Below, one piece after another: positions 24,081 through 32,875 of a stretch of DNA of 64,000 nt. The position numbers and the translations under genes are program-made. Under the pieces are notes generated by a model. The model searched no databases. It was given only the letters and a program-made list of their open reading frames with translations, and had not been told where the DNA came from. Position 1 is the first letter of the stretch, and each line of letters begins with the position of its first letter. This stretch comes from Helcobacillus massiliensis (GTDB taxonomy: Bacteria; Actinomycetota; Actinomycetes; Actinomycetales; Dermabacteraceae). The stretch is from the NCBI RefSeq assembly GCF_014191425.1, contig NZ_JACHWP010000007.1:1-64000 (forward strand). Reading direction: 5' to 3'.

Positions 24081-25580
24081 TCAGTCGTGCGTCGGGAAGC
24101 TCATGGACGCCTCGACAGCCTCGTCCTGATGCGGCCAGCGCTCGGTGATCGCTTTCATGCGGGTGTAGAAGCGGACTGCCTCGGGGCCATGAGCGTGGTA
24201 CTCGCCGAAGATGGAGTTCTTCCAACCGCCGAAGGAGTAATAGCCCACCGGGGTCGGAATCGGAACGTTGATGCCGATCATGCCGACCTGGACCTCCTCC
24301 TGGTAGCGGCGTGCATAGTGACCGGATGCGGTGAAGATGGCGGTTCCGTTGCCGAACTCAGAGGAGTTGACGAGCTCGAGGGCCTCATCGAAGTTGTTGA
24401 CCTTGACGACCACGAGCATCGGTCCGAACACCTCGTCGCAGTACGCCTTCTGGTCCAGCGGAACGTCGGTGAGGAGCGTGGGGCCCACCCAGAATCCGTT
24501 CTCGCAGCCCTCGACAGTGAAGTCGCGGCCGTCGACGACCACGGTGGCGCCGGCCTTCTCAGCCTCGGTGGTCCAGTCCTCCACGCGCTTCCTCGCGTCA
24601 GCGGTGATGACCGGGCCCATACCGGTCTCCGGGTCCGTGCCGATGCCGACCTTGATCTTCTCGGCTTCGGTCTTCAGTGCGGCGATCAGAGGTTCAGCGG
24701 AGTCACCGACTGCAACGGCGACCGGCACCGCCATGCAGCGCTCGCCCGCAGCACCGAAGGCGCCGGAGGCGATCTGAGCGGCGGCGAACTCGATGTTCGC
24801 GTCCGGCATCACAACCGCGTGGTTGTTGGCACCGCCCAGCGCCTGGACTCGCTTGCCATGCGCGGACGCGAGGTCGTGGACATGCTTCGCGATCGGGGTC
24901 GAACCCACGAAGGACACGGCCGAGACGTCGGGGTGGGTGCAGAGGGACTCCACCGTCTCCTTACCTCCGTGCACAACCTGAAAGACGCCGTCCGGCAGTC
25001 CGGCCTCTTTGTAGAGACGGGCGAAGAAGTTGGACGCGGAGGGGTCGCGCTCCGACGGCTTCAGGATGAAGGCGTTGCCGGTGGCGATCGCGATCGGGTG
25101 CATCCAGAACGGGACCATCGCCGGGAAGTTGAACGGGGTGATACCCGCGACGACGCCCAGCGGCTGACGGATCGTGTGGATGTCGACACCGGTGGAGACG
25201 TTGTTGGAGAAGTCGCCTCGGGTCTCCTGGGTAATGGAGGTAGCGAACTCCAGGGTCTCCAGGCCGCGAGCGATCTCGCCCTTGGCATCGTCCACGGTCT
25301 TGCCGTGCTCAGCGGAGATGATCTGGGCGATCTCGTCGGTGTGCTTGATGACGAGGTCGCGCATGGAGTACATCAGCTGGGTGCGCTTGGCCAGCGACAC
25401 CTTTGCCCACTCCTTCTGCGCCTTCACGGCGATCTTGACAGCCGTGTCGACGGTCTCGGCGTTGCCGAGGGCAAGGGTGCCGATCTCCTCGCCGGTCGCC
25501 GGGTTGACGATCGGCTGGGTATCGGTGGTGTTCGCGGTGGTCTCCTCACCGGCGATCACGTGCTTGACGGTTGCAGTCAT
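24081..25580 (-). CDS. iolA: CoA-acylating (methyl)malonate-semialdehyde dehydrogenase
   Basis: The 499-residue aldehyde dehydrogenase converts malonate semialdehyde to acetyl-CoA and CO2, the last inositol step, and may also act on methylmalonate semialdehyde from valine. Marks of this subgroup are VAGITPFNFPAMVPFWM, the region QALGGANNHAVVMPDA, where the usual general-base Glu is absent as expected of CoA-dependent members, and the nucleophile in AAGERCMA. AAGGAG precedes the ATG at 25580; the longer frame to 25700 overlaps iolD and is rejected. It follows iolD by about 20 bases and ends at a terminator. Confidence 0.93.
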   Translation of the reverse strand: MTATVKHVIAGEETTANTTDTQPIVNPATGEEIGTLALGNAETVDTAVKIAVKAQKEWAKVSLAKRTQLMYSMRDLVIKHTDEIAQIISAEHGKTVDDAKGEIARGLETLEFATSITQETRGDFSNNVSTGVDIHTIRQPLGVVAGITPFNFPAMVPFWMHPIAIATGNAFILKPSERDPSASNFFARLYKEAGLPDGVFQVVHGGKETVESLCTHPDVSAVSFVGSTPIAKHVHDLASAHGKRVQALGGANNHAVVMPDANIEFAAAQIASGAFGAAGERCMAVPVAVAVGDSAEPLIAALKTEAEKIKVGIGTDPETGMGPVITADARKRVEDWTTEAEKAGATVVVDGRDFTVEGCENGFWVGPTLLTDVPLDQKAYCDEVFGPMLVVVKVNNFDEALELVNSSEFGNGTAIFTASGHYARRYQEEVQVGMIGINVPIPTPVGYYSFGGWKNSIFGEYHAHGPEAVRFYTRMKAITERWPHQDEAVEASMSFPTHD

Positions 25581-25600
25581 GATTCGATCTCCTTCGCAGC

Positions 25601-27511
25601 TCACAGGTAGTGGCGCTGCTTGCTCGACTTCTCGGTGTAGGTCTCGTAGGCGTGTGCGGTGGATTCCAGCTCGGACACCTGGCTGACGGGCACGTCCCAC
25701 CAGCCGATGCCCGGAGGGTTCGGTCCGTACAGGTTCGTGTTCACCACGATGGCGTTCAGATGCTCATTCTCCTCAGCTCGGCGGTACGCCTCACGGAAGT
25801 CGGCGGCGGAGCTGACTTCCTGCACGTCGATGCCGTAGGAGGCGAGGTTCTGCGCAATGTCCATCGGCAGCAGGCCGCCATCGAGCTGCCCGGTCTTCTC
25901 ATCGCGCATGCGGTACTTGGTGCCGAAGCGCTGGGAACCGTGCGATTCGGAGAGGGAGCCGATGGAGGACCACCCGTGGTTCTGGAGAATCACGAGGATG
26001 ACCTTGCAGTCCTCCTGCACCATGGTGGCGATCTCCTGCGGCGCCATCTGGTAGGTGCCGTCGCCGACGATGGCGACGACTTCGGAATCCGGGCGGGCCA
26101 GCTTGGATCCGAAGGCTGCGGGGATTTCGTATCCCATGCAGGAGTAGCCGTACTCCAGGTGGTACTGGATGGGGGTGCGGGCGCGCCAGAGGGCCTGCAG
26201 ATCGCCCGGCATGGAGCCGGCTGCGTTGATGACGATGTCCTCGTCCCCCATCATGTCGTTGAGGGCGCCGAAGATCTCTGTTTGAGCGGGCAGGTCCTGG
26301 TCGGGGTGCTCATCGAAGCAGGGCTGGACGAGCTCCTCCCACTCCTTCCACAGCTGGGCCGCACGATCTCGGTAGTCGTCCGTGGTGCGGTAGCTGCCGG
26401 TGAGCCGATCCCATTGCTCGGTGAGCATCTCCAGACCGGTGCGGGCGTCGGCAACGACCATGTCGGCGGCGTGCTTCGCCGCATCGAACGCCTTCACGTT
26501 GATGTTGACAAAGCGGAGGTCCTCGTTCTGGAAGACAGTGCGGGAACCGGTCGTGAAGTCCGTGTAGCGGGTTCCCACACCGATCACGACATCGGCCTCT
26601 GCCGCGAGGGTGTTCGCGGCATTGTTGCCGGTGGCGCCGACTCCGCCGATGGACAGGGGGTGATCGAACGAGATCGCCCCCTTGCCGGCCTGGGTGTCCA
26701 GCACGGGGATACCGGTCTTCTCCGCGAACGCCACGAGGGCATCGGTCGCTTCGGAGTAGATGACACCGCCGCCGGCGATGATCACTGGCTTCTCAGCGGA
26801 AGCGATGGTGGCCGCTGCACGCTCCAGGGCGCTCTGCTCAGGAACCGGACGGGCCGAGTACCAGGTGCGGGGCTCGAAGAACTCCACGGGGAAGTCGTAG
26901 GCCTCCGCCTGGACGTCCTGGGGCAGGCTCACGGTGACCGCGCCGGTCTCGGCGGGGTCGGTGAGCACGCGCATGGCGCTGAGCATCGAGCTCATCACCT
27001 GCTCGGGGCGGTTGATGCGGTCGAAGAAGCGGGAGACGGGGCGGAACGCATCGTTCACGCTCAGGTCCAGGCTGCGCTCGTCCTCCAGCTGCTGCAGGAC
27101 GGGGTCCACTCGGCGGGTGGAGAAGATGTCCGACGGGAACAGCAGGACCGGGATGCGGTCGATGGTGGCCAGAGCGGCTCCGGTCACCATGTTGGTCGAA
27201 CCCGGACCGATCGACGCCGTCACGGCATGGGCCTGCAGCCGGTTCTTGGTGCGTGCGTAGGCGACGGCTGCGTGCACCATGTTCTGCTCATTGCGACCCT
27301 GGTAGTACACCAGCGGCTCCTCGCCCTCGGCGGGTTCGAGCTGGTTCTGCAGGATCGCCTGGCCGAGTCCGGCGACGTTCCCATGTCCGAAGATGCCGTG
27401 AATGGCCGGAATGAGGCGCTGGCGCTGTCCATCGCGCTCCGAGTACTGCACGGAGAGGAACCGGATGATCGCCTGCGCTACTGTCAGGCGCACGGTTCGG
27501 GGCTGTGCCAT
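25601..27511 (-). CDS. iolD: 3D-(3,5/4)-trihydroxycyclohexane-1,2-dione hydrolase
   Basis: The 636-residue thiamine-diphosphate enzyme opens the inositol-derived ring to give 5-deoxyglucuronic acid. The N-terminal domain shows HGIFGHGNVAGLG, and the ThDP motif runs from GDGTYQMAPQEI to LQNHGWSS. The catalytic Glu is in the YYQGRNEQNMVHAA segment. AAAGGACT precedes the ATG. It lies 57 bases downstream of the transaldolase gene and 20 bases upstream of iolA, forming one unit from the divergent promoter region near 28.7 kb. Confidence 0.95.
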   Translation of the reverse strand: MAQPRTVRLTVAQAIIRFLSVQYSERDGQRQRLIPAIHGIFGHGNVAGLGQAILQNQLEPAEGEEPLVYYQGRNEQNMVHAAVAYARTKNRLQAHAVTASIGPGSTNMVTGAALATIDRIPVLLFPSDIFSTRRVDPVLQQLEDERSLDLSVNDAFRPVSRFFDRINRPEQVMSSMLSAMRVLTDPAETGAVTVSLPQDVQAEAYDFPVEFFEPRTWYSARPVPEQSALERAAATIASAEKPVIIAGGGVIYSEATDALVAFAEKTGIPVLDTQAGKGAISFDHPLSIGGVGATGNNAANTLAAEADVVIGVGTRYTDFTTGSRTVFQNEDLRFVNINVKAFDAAKHAADMVVADARTGLEMLTEQWDRLTGSYRTTDDYRDRAAQLWKEWEELVQPCFDEHPDQDLPAQTEIFGALNDMMGDEDIVINAAGSMPGDLQALWRARTPIQYHLEYGYSCMGYEIPAAFGSKLARPDSEVVAIVGDGTYQMAPQEIATMVQEDCKVILVILQNHGWSSIGSLSESHGSQRFGTKYRMRDEKTGQLDGGLLPMDIAQNLASYGIDVQEVSSAADFREAYRRAEENEHLNAIVVNTNLYGPNPPGIGWWDVPVSQVSELESTAHAYETYTEKSSKQRHYL

Positions 27512-27568
27512 CGGGAGTCCTTTCTGGCTGAGTCGCTTGTCAGCTGTGTGGGTCGGTGACTCGGGCGG

Positions 27569-28642
27569 TCACGGAGCGGGGATGAGGATGTCGCGCACCA
27601 AGGTGTCGAGATCCTCATCAGCCTTGTAGAACTGACGGAGGGTCTTGCGGGTGGCGCCGAAGGTGTCGAACTCCTCCACGGTCATCCCATCCTCCTCATA
27701 GGCGCGGTTGAACTCGCTGAGAGTCCGCAGGGTCTCCATGATGCGCTCGTCCACGGGCTCTGCGATGCGGGACACCGCTTCGATGTCCGACTTCGCGAAC
27801 TGGGCCTGAAACTTGAACGGAGGGGAGACCACCAGGTCGCCGCCGATGAGTTCGGACCACTGCATGTGATTGCGGAAGGCGGCGGACAGCAGGCGCGAAC
27901 GCAGACCGCGCTCCTTCATCAGGTGGTAGGCGCGCTTCATGGCGGCAACGCCTGCCCATTCGAGGACGCCCGGGTCCAGCACGATGTCGTTGGCCTTGAC
28001 CCAGTCCTTGAGCCAGTCGTCGAGACGGCCGCCCATGAGTGTGACCACGGGGTGCATGCCCTCGATGGACAGGCCCTCTTCTTCACGGCGCTTCAGGCCG
28101 CGCTCAATGGCTTCGGCTGCGGCCATCACCTGCGGGACGGTGAAGGACACGGTCACGTTCATGACGACACCGCGGTAGGTCGCCTCCTCGATGGCCGGGA
28201 TGCCCACGGAGGTGGCCGGAACCTTCACGATGATGTTCTCCGCCAGCTTGCTGAACTCCACGGCCTGCTCGACCAGCGCGTCCGTGCTGCGGGAAAGGCG
28301 GGGATCGGTCTGGACGGAGAGGCGACCGTTGCGTCCCTTGGACTCGCGGAACGCGGGTTCGAGGAGCTTCGCCGCCTCGACGGACATCTCCTTGACGACC
28401 TGCCAGCCGATCTCGGATTCGCTCCAGGCCTTGTGCTCATTCGCGATCTCCTGGATACGCGGGCCCCACTTGGCGATGTTCTTCTTGATGCCGGTGTAGG
28501 CGATCACAGGGTTACAGGTTGCTCCGACGCCACCCCAGGAGATCGAGGTGCTGAGCTCCTCGGGGTCGGCTGAGTCGTTCCACAGAACAGTGTCGAAGTT
28601 CGAGGTCATGACAGTCAGGGGGCCGCCGGTGAGCGCGTTCAT
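27569..28642 (-). CDS. Transaldolase-family protein
   Basis: The 357-residue protein has the transaldolase TIM-barrel pattern: TSNFDTVLWNDS and GVGATCNPVI near the N-terminus, the Schiff-base lysine in NIIVKVPAT, and MNVTVSFTVPQVMAAAEAI downstream. TAGGAG precedes the ATG at 28642; the frame to 28798 would run into the promoter. It is the first gene before iolD and iolA, so it is expressed with the inositol enzymes. Its substrate need not be the pentose-phosphate one; an aldol step on an inositol-derived keto sugar phosphate is possible but not shown. Confidence 0.85.
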   Translation of the reverse strand: MNALTGGPLTVMTSNFDTVLWNDSADPEELSTSISWGGVGATCNPVIAYTGIKKNIAKWGPRIQEIANEHKAWSESEIGWQVVKEMSVEAAKLLEPAFRESKGRNGRLSVQTDPRLSRSTDALVEQAVEFSKLAENIIVKVPATSVGIPAIEEATYRGVVMNVTVSFTVPQVMAAAEAIERGLKRREEEGLSIEGMHPVVTLMGGRLDDWLKDWVKANDIVLDPGVLEWAGVAAMKRAYHLMKERGLRSRLLSAAFRNHMQWSELIGGDLVVSPPFKFQAQFAKSDIEAVSRIAEPVDERIMETLRTLSEFNRAYEEDGMTVEEFDTFGATRKTLRQFYKADEDLDTLVRDILIPAP

Positions 28643-28688
28643 GTCTTCTCCTAAGAGGTCGTGGGGCTGCGATGCTCCGCTGTCTTCG

Positions 28689-28717
28689 AGTATTCCGATC
28701 AGACCGGACAATGTCAA
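28689..28717 (-). promoter_or_regulatory. Promoter of the transaldolase-iolD-iolA unit
   Basis: On the minus strand TTGACA (28712-28717) and AATACT (28689-28694) are 17 bases apart. Two operator copies lie directly upstream. Confidence 0.7.
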
Positions 28718-28722
28718 GCAAA

Positions 28723-28751
28723 TGTCAGGACATTGATCTTGTGTCAGGACC
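28723..28751. promoter_or_regulatory. Tandem operators in the divergent inositol promoter region
   Basis: TGTCAGGACA at 28723-28732 and TGTCAGGACC at 28742-28751 are two near-identical copies 19 bases apart, about two helical turns, between the divergent promoters of the transaldolase and iolC units. The first is identical to the copy at 18167-18176. Confidence 0.65.
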
Positions 28752-28797
28752 ACTTTCCCACTACGCTCGAGAAAAGATCGGGACGAATGTCCATACA
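28739..28797 (+). promoter_or_regulatory. iolC promoter and downstream operator
   Basis: A plausible plus-strand promoter is TTGTGT (28739-28744) with TACGCT (28762-28767), spacer 17. A further operator copy TGTCCATACA lies at 28788-28797, downstream of the -10 and before the iolC start at 28853. It matches the KGWCHTRACA-type consensus I recall at every position. Confidence 0.55.
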
Positions 28798-28852
28798 AAG
28801 TAGCGCGGTCTGACTAGGATGGCCGTGTCAACGGCGAACAGGAGAGCACCCG

Positions 28853-29887
28853 GTGTCCAATCAGAAGAGCGAGCACTACGACGTCCTCACCATCGGACGC
28901 AGCGGAGTCGACATCTATCCCCTTCAGATCGGCAAAGGCCTCGAGGATGTGACCAGCTTTGGCAAGTTCCTCGGGGGCAGTCCCACCAACGTCGCAGTGG
29001 CGGCGGCTCGCCATGGCCACAGCGCTGCCGCTGTGACGGCTGTCGGCAAGGATCCCTTCGGGCGGTTCGTCCGCAATGAGATGAGAGCACTGGGAGTCAG
29101 CGACGAGTTCGTGCAGGTCAACGACACCCTCGCTACGCCTGTCACTTTCTGTGAAATCTTCCCGCCGGACGACTTCCCCCTCTACTTCTACCGGGAACCA
29201 GCGGCGCCGGATCTGAAGCTGGATCAGGACCAGATCGACCTGAGCGCTGTGAGGGACGCGAAGGTCTTCTGGATCTCCGGGACGGGTCTCAGCGAGGATC
29301 CCAGCAGGTCGGTCCACTTCCAGGCACTCAAGGCTCGTCGTGATCTCGGAGCCGGTCAGCACACGGTCTTCGATCTCGACTACCGCCCGATGTTCTGGGA
29401 GACGATTGAGCAGGCGCGGACCTACTTCCAGCTCGCCCTGACCGACTGCACCGTGGCCGTCGGCAACAGGGAGGAGTGCGAAGTCGCGGTGGACGAGACC
29501 GATCCCCACCGCGCGGCAGACGCGCTCCTCGACCTCGGCGTGGAACTCGCCATCGTCAAGCAGGGCCCCAAGGGCGTTCTGGGCAAGACTAAACACGAAT
29601 CGGTTGAAGTCCCGCCCAACGTGATCGACGTGGTGAACGGCCTCGGCGCCGGAGACTCGTTCGGCGGATCGCTCTGCGATGGGCTCGTCCGCGACCTGGG
29701 AGTTGAAGAGATCCTCACCCGGTCGAATGCGGCAGGAGCGATCGTCTCGACGCGACTGGAATGCTCAACCGCGATGCCGACCCCGGAGGAGATCGACACG
29801 ATGATCGCCGGCGGCGATGTCAACCAGGGCAAGGACGCTGCCGGCATGCTCGCCGATGTCCGCAGGAAGGTGGGGCTGGACGCATGA
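28853..29887 (+). CDS. iolC: 5-dehydro-2-deoxygluconokinase (PfkB family)
   Basis: The 344-residue PfkB kinase phosphorylates 2-deoxy-5-keto-gluconate. Its N-terminus reads VLTIGRSGVDIYPLQ, the glycine-rich sugar loop is GGSPTNVAVAAARHG, and the ATP/anion-hole motif with the catalytic Asp is NGLGAGDSFGGSL. The start is a GTG at 28853 preceded by ACAGGAG. Its stop overlaps the next start (ATGA), so it is coupled to the aldolase. First gene of the plus-strand arm iolC-aldolase-iolB-iolG. Confidence 0.92.
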   Translation: MSNQKSEHYDVLTIGRSGVDIYPLQIGKGLEDVTSFGKFLGGSPTNVAVAAARHGHSAAAVTAVGKDPFGRFVRNEMRALGVSDEFVQVNDTLATPVTFCEIFPPDDFPLYFYREPAAPDLKLDQDQIDLSAVRDAKVFWISGTGLSEDPSRSVHFQALKARRDLGAGQHTVFDLDYRPMFWETIEQARTYFQLALTDCTVAVGNREECEVAVDETDPHRAADALLDLGVELAIVKQGPKGVLGKTKHESVEVPPNVIDVVNGLGAGDSFGGSLCDGLVRDLGVEEILTRSNAAGAIVSTRLECSTAMPTPEEIDTMIAGGDVNQGKDAAGMLADVRRKVGLDA

Positions 29888-30771
29888 GCAGCGCTTTCTG
29901 TGCAGACTACGCCGAGCTCTCCGAGGTGCGGGTGAGCGATCCGGGTCGCATTGCCCGGCTCGCCGCCGCGCGCAAGCGGCGCACGGTCCGTGAGGTCGAC
30001 GGCAAGATGCTGATCGTCGCGGCCGACCATCCCGCGCGCGGCGCCTTGGGAGCCAGCGGCGACCCCTATGCGATGAACAGCCGCCTGGATCTTCTGGACC
30101 GCCTGCGCACATCGTTGAGCAACCCGGCTGTCCACGGTGTGCTCGGCACCCCGGATGTGCTTGAGGACCTGCTGCTGCTCGGGGCGCTGGAGGACAAGGT
30201 CGTCTTTGCGTCCATGAACCGGGGAGGGCTCCAGGGTGGATCATGGGAGATCGAGGACCGCATGACGGCCTACGATGCCGCCTCCATCGAAGGATTCGGC
30301 TTCGACGGCGGCAAGATGCTCACCCGCATCGCCCTGGAAGATGACCGAACATCCAGCACTCTGAAGATCTGCGCCGATGCCGTCAGCGACCTAGCTGACA
30401 GGGAGCTGATCGCCATGGTGGAGCCCTTCATGTCGGAGCGGCGGGGCGGCAAGATCGTCAACGACCTCAGCCCGGACGCGGTCATCAAGTCGATCCATAT
30501 TGCGCAGGGGCTCGGACGGACCTCCGCGTACACGTGGCTGAAGCTGCCCGCGGTTGACGAGATGGAGCGCGTCATGGAGGCGACCACGCTTCCCGCGCTC
30601 ATTCTCGGCGGGGACCCCGTCGGCCAGGACCGCGATGAGGTGTACTCGTCCTGGCAGCGTGCTCTCGCGATCCCGCACGTGCGGGGCCTCGTTGTGGGGC
30701 GTTCGCTGCTCTATCCGCCCGATGGTGACGTCGCCGGGGCGGTCGCCACGGCCGCGTCGATGATGTCCTGA
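29884..30771 (+). CDS. Aldolase of the Cgl0158 type, coupled to IolC
   Basis: The 295-residue protein looks like the (beta/alpha)8 aldolase-type protein found next to iolC in Corynebacterium (Cgl0158 type). It has LIVAADHPARGALG near the N-terminus, DRMTAYDAASIEGFGFDGGK in the middle and RGLVVGRSLLYPPDGD at the C-terminus, where class I aldolases carry the phosphate-binding GRS motif. It probably cleaves 2-deoxy-5-keto-gluconate 6-phosphate into dihydroxyacetone phosphate and malonate semialdehyde, the IolJ step, since no IolJ homologue is seen. Start and stop are set by a four-base overlap with iolC. Confidence 0.82.
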   Translation: MSSAFCADYAELSEVRVSDPGRIARLAAARKRRTVREVDGKMLIVAADHPARGALGASGDPYAMNSRLDLLDRLRTSLSNPAVHGVLGTPDVLEDLLLLGALEDKVVFASMNRGGLQGGSWEIEDRMTAYDAASIEGFGFDGGKMLTRIALEDDRTSSTLKICADAVSDLADRELIAMVEPFMSERRGGKIVNDLSPDAVIKSIHIAQGLGRTSAYTWLKLPAVDEMERVMEATTLPALILGGDPVGQDRDEVYSSWQRALAIPHVRGLVVGRSLLYPPDGDVAGAVATAASMMS

Positions 30772-30816
30772 CCACCGCTGATCCACTGTCCACAGTCTTT
30801 GAGGAGATGACCCCAC

Positions 30817-31701
30817 ATGACCGACAGCTCCAACCTTGTTATCCGCCGCAACGACACCCGTCAGGGTCGATTCGAAACCGTGATCGACCCGCGCAGCCGC
30901 AGCGATTGGCACCACACCGGCTTGCATGTCCTCGAGCTGGACGCTGGGGCCGCTGAGGAGTTCTCCGCTGACCGCCTCGAGGTGATGGTGGTTCCCCTCA
31001 ACGGCAGCGCTTCGGTCCGGATCGGCGAGGACACCTACGATCTGCGCGGTCGGCGAGATGTCTTCGAAGGGGCGGCCGATGTGCTGTATGCCCCCGTCGG
31101 CAGCCTGCTGACCATCACCAGTGACGACGGGGCTCGGCTGGCCCTGGCGACCGCGCCGGTCGATCCGGACAAGTCCGCGGGGCACCCAATTGCAGTGATC
31201 CGCAAGGAGGACATCCCCCTGGAGGTCCGCGGGGCCGGTTCGATGACTCGTCAGGTGCGCAACTTCGGTGCCGTCGGCAGCTTCGACGCCATGGACAAGC
31301 TGATCGTGGTCGAAGTGGTGACCCCGGGCGGCAACTGGTCGTCCTACCCGGCCCACAAGCATGACGAGGAGACGGAAACGGAGAGCGAACTCGAGGAGAT
31401 CTACTACTTCGAAATCGCTGATTCCCCTGAGGGTCGGCCCGGTTTCGGGCTGCACCACACCACCAGCGCCCGTGAGGATGAGGAGCTGACCATCGGGGAG
31501 CAGGTCTACCGCGGTGACACGGTGCTCGTTCCCCATGGCTGGCACGGCCCCTGCGCCGCTGCCCCCGGTTACGACATGTTCTACCTCAATGTGATGGCCG
31601 GCCCGGGCGAGCGGGCGTGGAACATCACGGACCATCCGGATCAGGCATGGGTGCGGGGCACTTGGGACGATCTCGAAGCGGATCCTCGCCTCGCCGGCTG
31701 A
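30817..31701 (+). CDS. iolB: 5-deoxy-glucuronate isomerase
   Basis: The 294-residue protein is an IolB cupin: it isomerises 5-deoxy-glucuronate to 2-deoxy-5-keto-gluconate. The C-terminal cupin shows WSSYPAHKHD and LEEIYYFEIA, the His/Glu metal ligands, then DTVLVPHGWHGPCAA with further histidines and YDMFYLNVMAGP near the end, the family signature. TGAGGAGA precedes the ATG. It lies 45 bases after the aldolase and 34 bases before iolG. Confidence 0.94.
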   Translation: MTDSSNLVIRRNDTRQGRFETVIDPRSRSDWHHTGLHVLELDAGAAEEFSADRLEVMVVPLNGSASVRIGEDTYDLRGRRDVFEGAADVLYAPVGSLLTITSDDGARLALATAPVDPDKSAGHPIAVIRKEDIPLEVRGAGSMTRQVRNFGAVGSFDAMDKLIVVEVVTPGGNWSSYPAHKHDEETETESELEEIYYFEIADSPEGRPGFGLHHTTSAREDEELTIGEQVYRGDTVLVPHGWHGPCAAAPGYDMFYLNVMAGPGERAWNITDHPDQAWVRGTWDDLEADPRLAG

Positions 31702-31735
31702 AACCTCGACACAGCTCTCTCGAAGGAGAATCGCA

Positions 31736-32761
31736 ATGACAACAGACAAGTTCACGGACGTCCGGGTCGGCGTGATCGGTGTTGGTGTGATGGGCCATGA
31801 CCACGTCACTCGCATCACCGAGCGCATCAAAGGAGCCCGCGTCACGGCGGTGTACGACTTCATGGCGGACACAGCCGAAAAGGTCGCAGCTGAGGCCGGG
31901 GCAGAAGTCTTTCCGAGTTGGGAAGAGGTCGTGGTCTCAGATCAGGTGGATGCTGTCCTGATTGCCTCCCCGGGTAAGTTCCACGCAGAGCAGACCATCG
32001 CCTGCATCGAAGCCGGCAAGCCGGTGCTGTGCGAAAAGCCTCTGGCGATGAACCCCGACGATGCCTACAGGGTGGTCGAGGCTGAGAAGGCTTCGGGCAG
32101 CCGGTACGTTTCTCTTGGGTTCATGCGCCGATTCGACCGCGAGTATGCGGAGCTGCACGATGCCCTGCGTAACAGGGAGCTCGGTGACCTGCTGGTGCTG
32201 AACATGAAGCATCGCAATGCTGACCCGCACCCGAGCTTCACGGACTCGATGATGGTCTATGACTCGGCTGTTCATGAGATTGACGCCCTTCATTACTTCC
32301 TGGACGAAAAAGTCGTCGAAGTGCAGTCGATCATGCCGCGCTCCACGCGGAACGCTCCGCAGGGCCTGCACGATCCGATGATCCTGCTGTTCCGCACGGA
32401 GTCCGGAATCATCGTGACCGATGAGCTGTATGTGACGACTAAGGGCGGGTACGAGGTCCGCACCGAGGCGGTGGGAAGCGAAGGTACCTCCACCATCGGT
32501 ATGGAGATCGGACGGGTCACCACTCAGAAGCATGATGGTTCCTGGGGCGGTAGCGTCCATCCAGACTTCCGACCGCGATTCCTCGATGCATACGACGCTG
32601 AGGTTCGGGAATGGATCGCAGCGGTGAAGAATGGCCGGAATGTGGCAGAGCGTTCCGCCACTGCATGGGATGGCTATCTGACCGCAGCCACGTGCGAAGC
32701 GGCGGAGAAGGCACTGTCGGCCGACGGGTTCGTGCCGGTGACGGTTCGCGATCACCCGTGA
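31736..32761 (+). CDS. iolG: Inositol 2-dehydrogenase
   Basis: The 341-residue Gfo/Idh/MocA dehydrogenase oxidises myo-inositol to 2-keto-myo-inositol with NAD+. It has VGVIGVGVMGHDHVTRI at the N-terminus, CEKPLAMNPDDAY with the catalytic Lys, and YDSAVHEIDALHYFL carrying the Asp/His pair of IolG. AAGGAGAAT precedes the ATG. Of the three family members in this locus this one is best placed (iolC-iolB-iolG arm) and is closest in length to characterised IolG. A perfect terminator follows. Confidence 0.9.
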   Translation: MTTDKFTDVRVGVIGVGVMGHDHVTRITERIKGARVTAVYDFMADTAEKVAAEAGAEVFPSWEEVVVSDQVDAVLIASPGKFHAEQTIACIEAGKPVLCEKPLAMNPDDAYRVVEAEKASGSRYVSLGFMRRFDREYAELHDALRNRELGDLLVLNMKHRNADPHPSFTDSMMVYDSAVHEIDALHYFLDEKVVEVQSIMPRSTRNAPQGLHDPMILLFRTESGIIVTDELYVTTKGGYEVRTEAVGSEGTSTIGMEIGRVTTQKHDGSWGGSVHPDFRPRFLDAYDAEVREWIAAVKNGRNVAERSATAWDGYLTAATCEAAEKALSADGFVPVTVRDHP

Positions 32762-32771
32762 ACTGAATCGG

Positions 32772-32810
32772 CGACGGGAGTGGGGCCTGGCTCTCACTCC
32801 CGTCGTTTGT
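32772..32810 (+). terminator. Terminator of the iolC-iolG arm
   Basis: CGACGGGAGTG at 32772-32782 pairs with CACTCCCGTCG at 32795-32805, followed by TTTGT. It lies 10 bases after the iolG stop. Confidence 0.85.
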
Positions 32811-32875
32811 CATGTCCGCAACCGATAGATTGGTTCGTCGATGCCAACGGATGTCCAGTCATGAGCAGGAATGTG

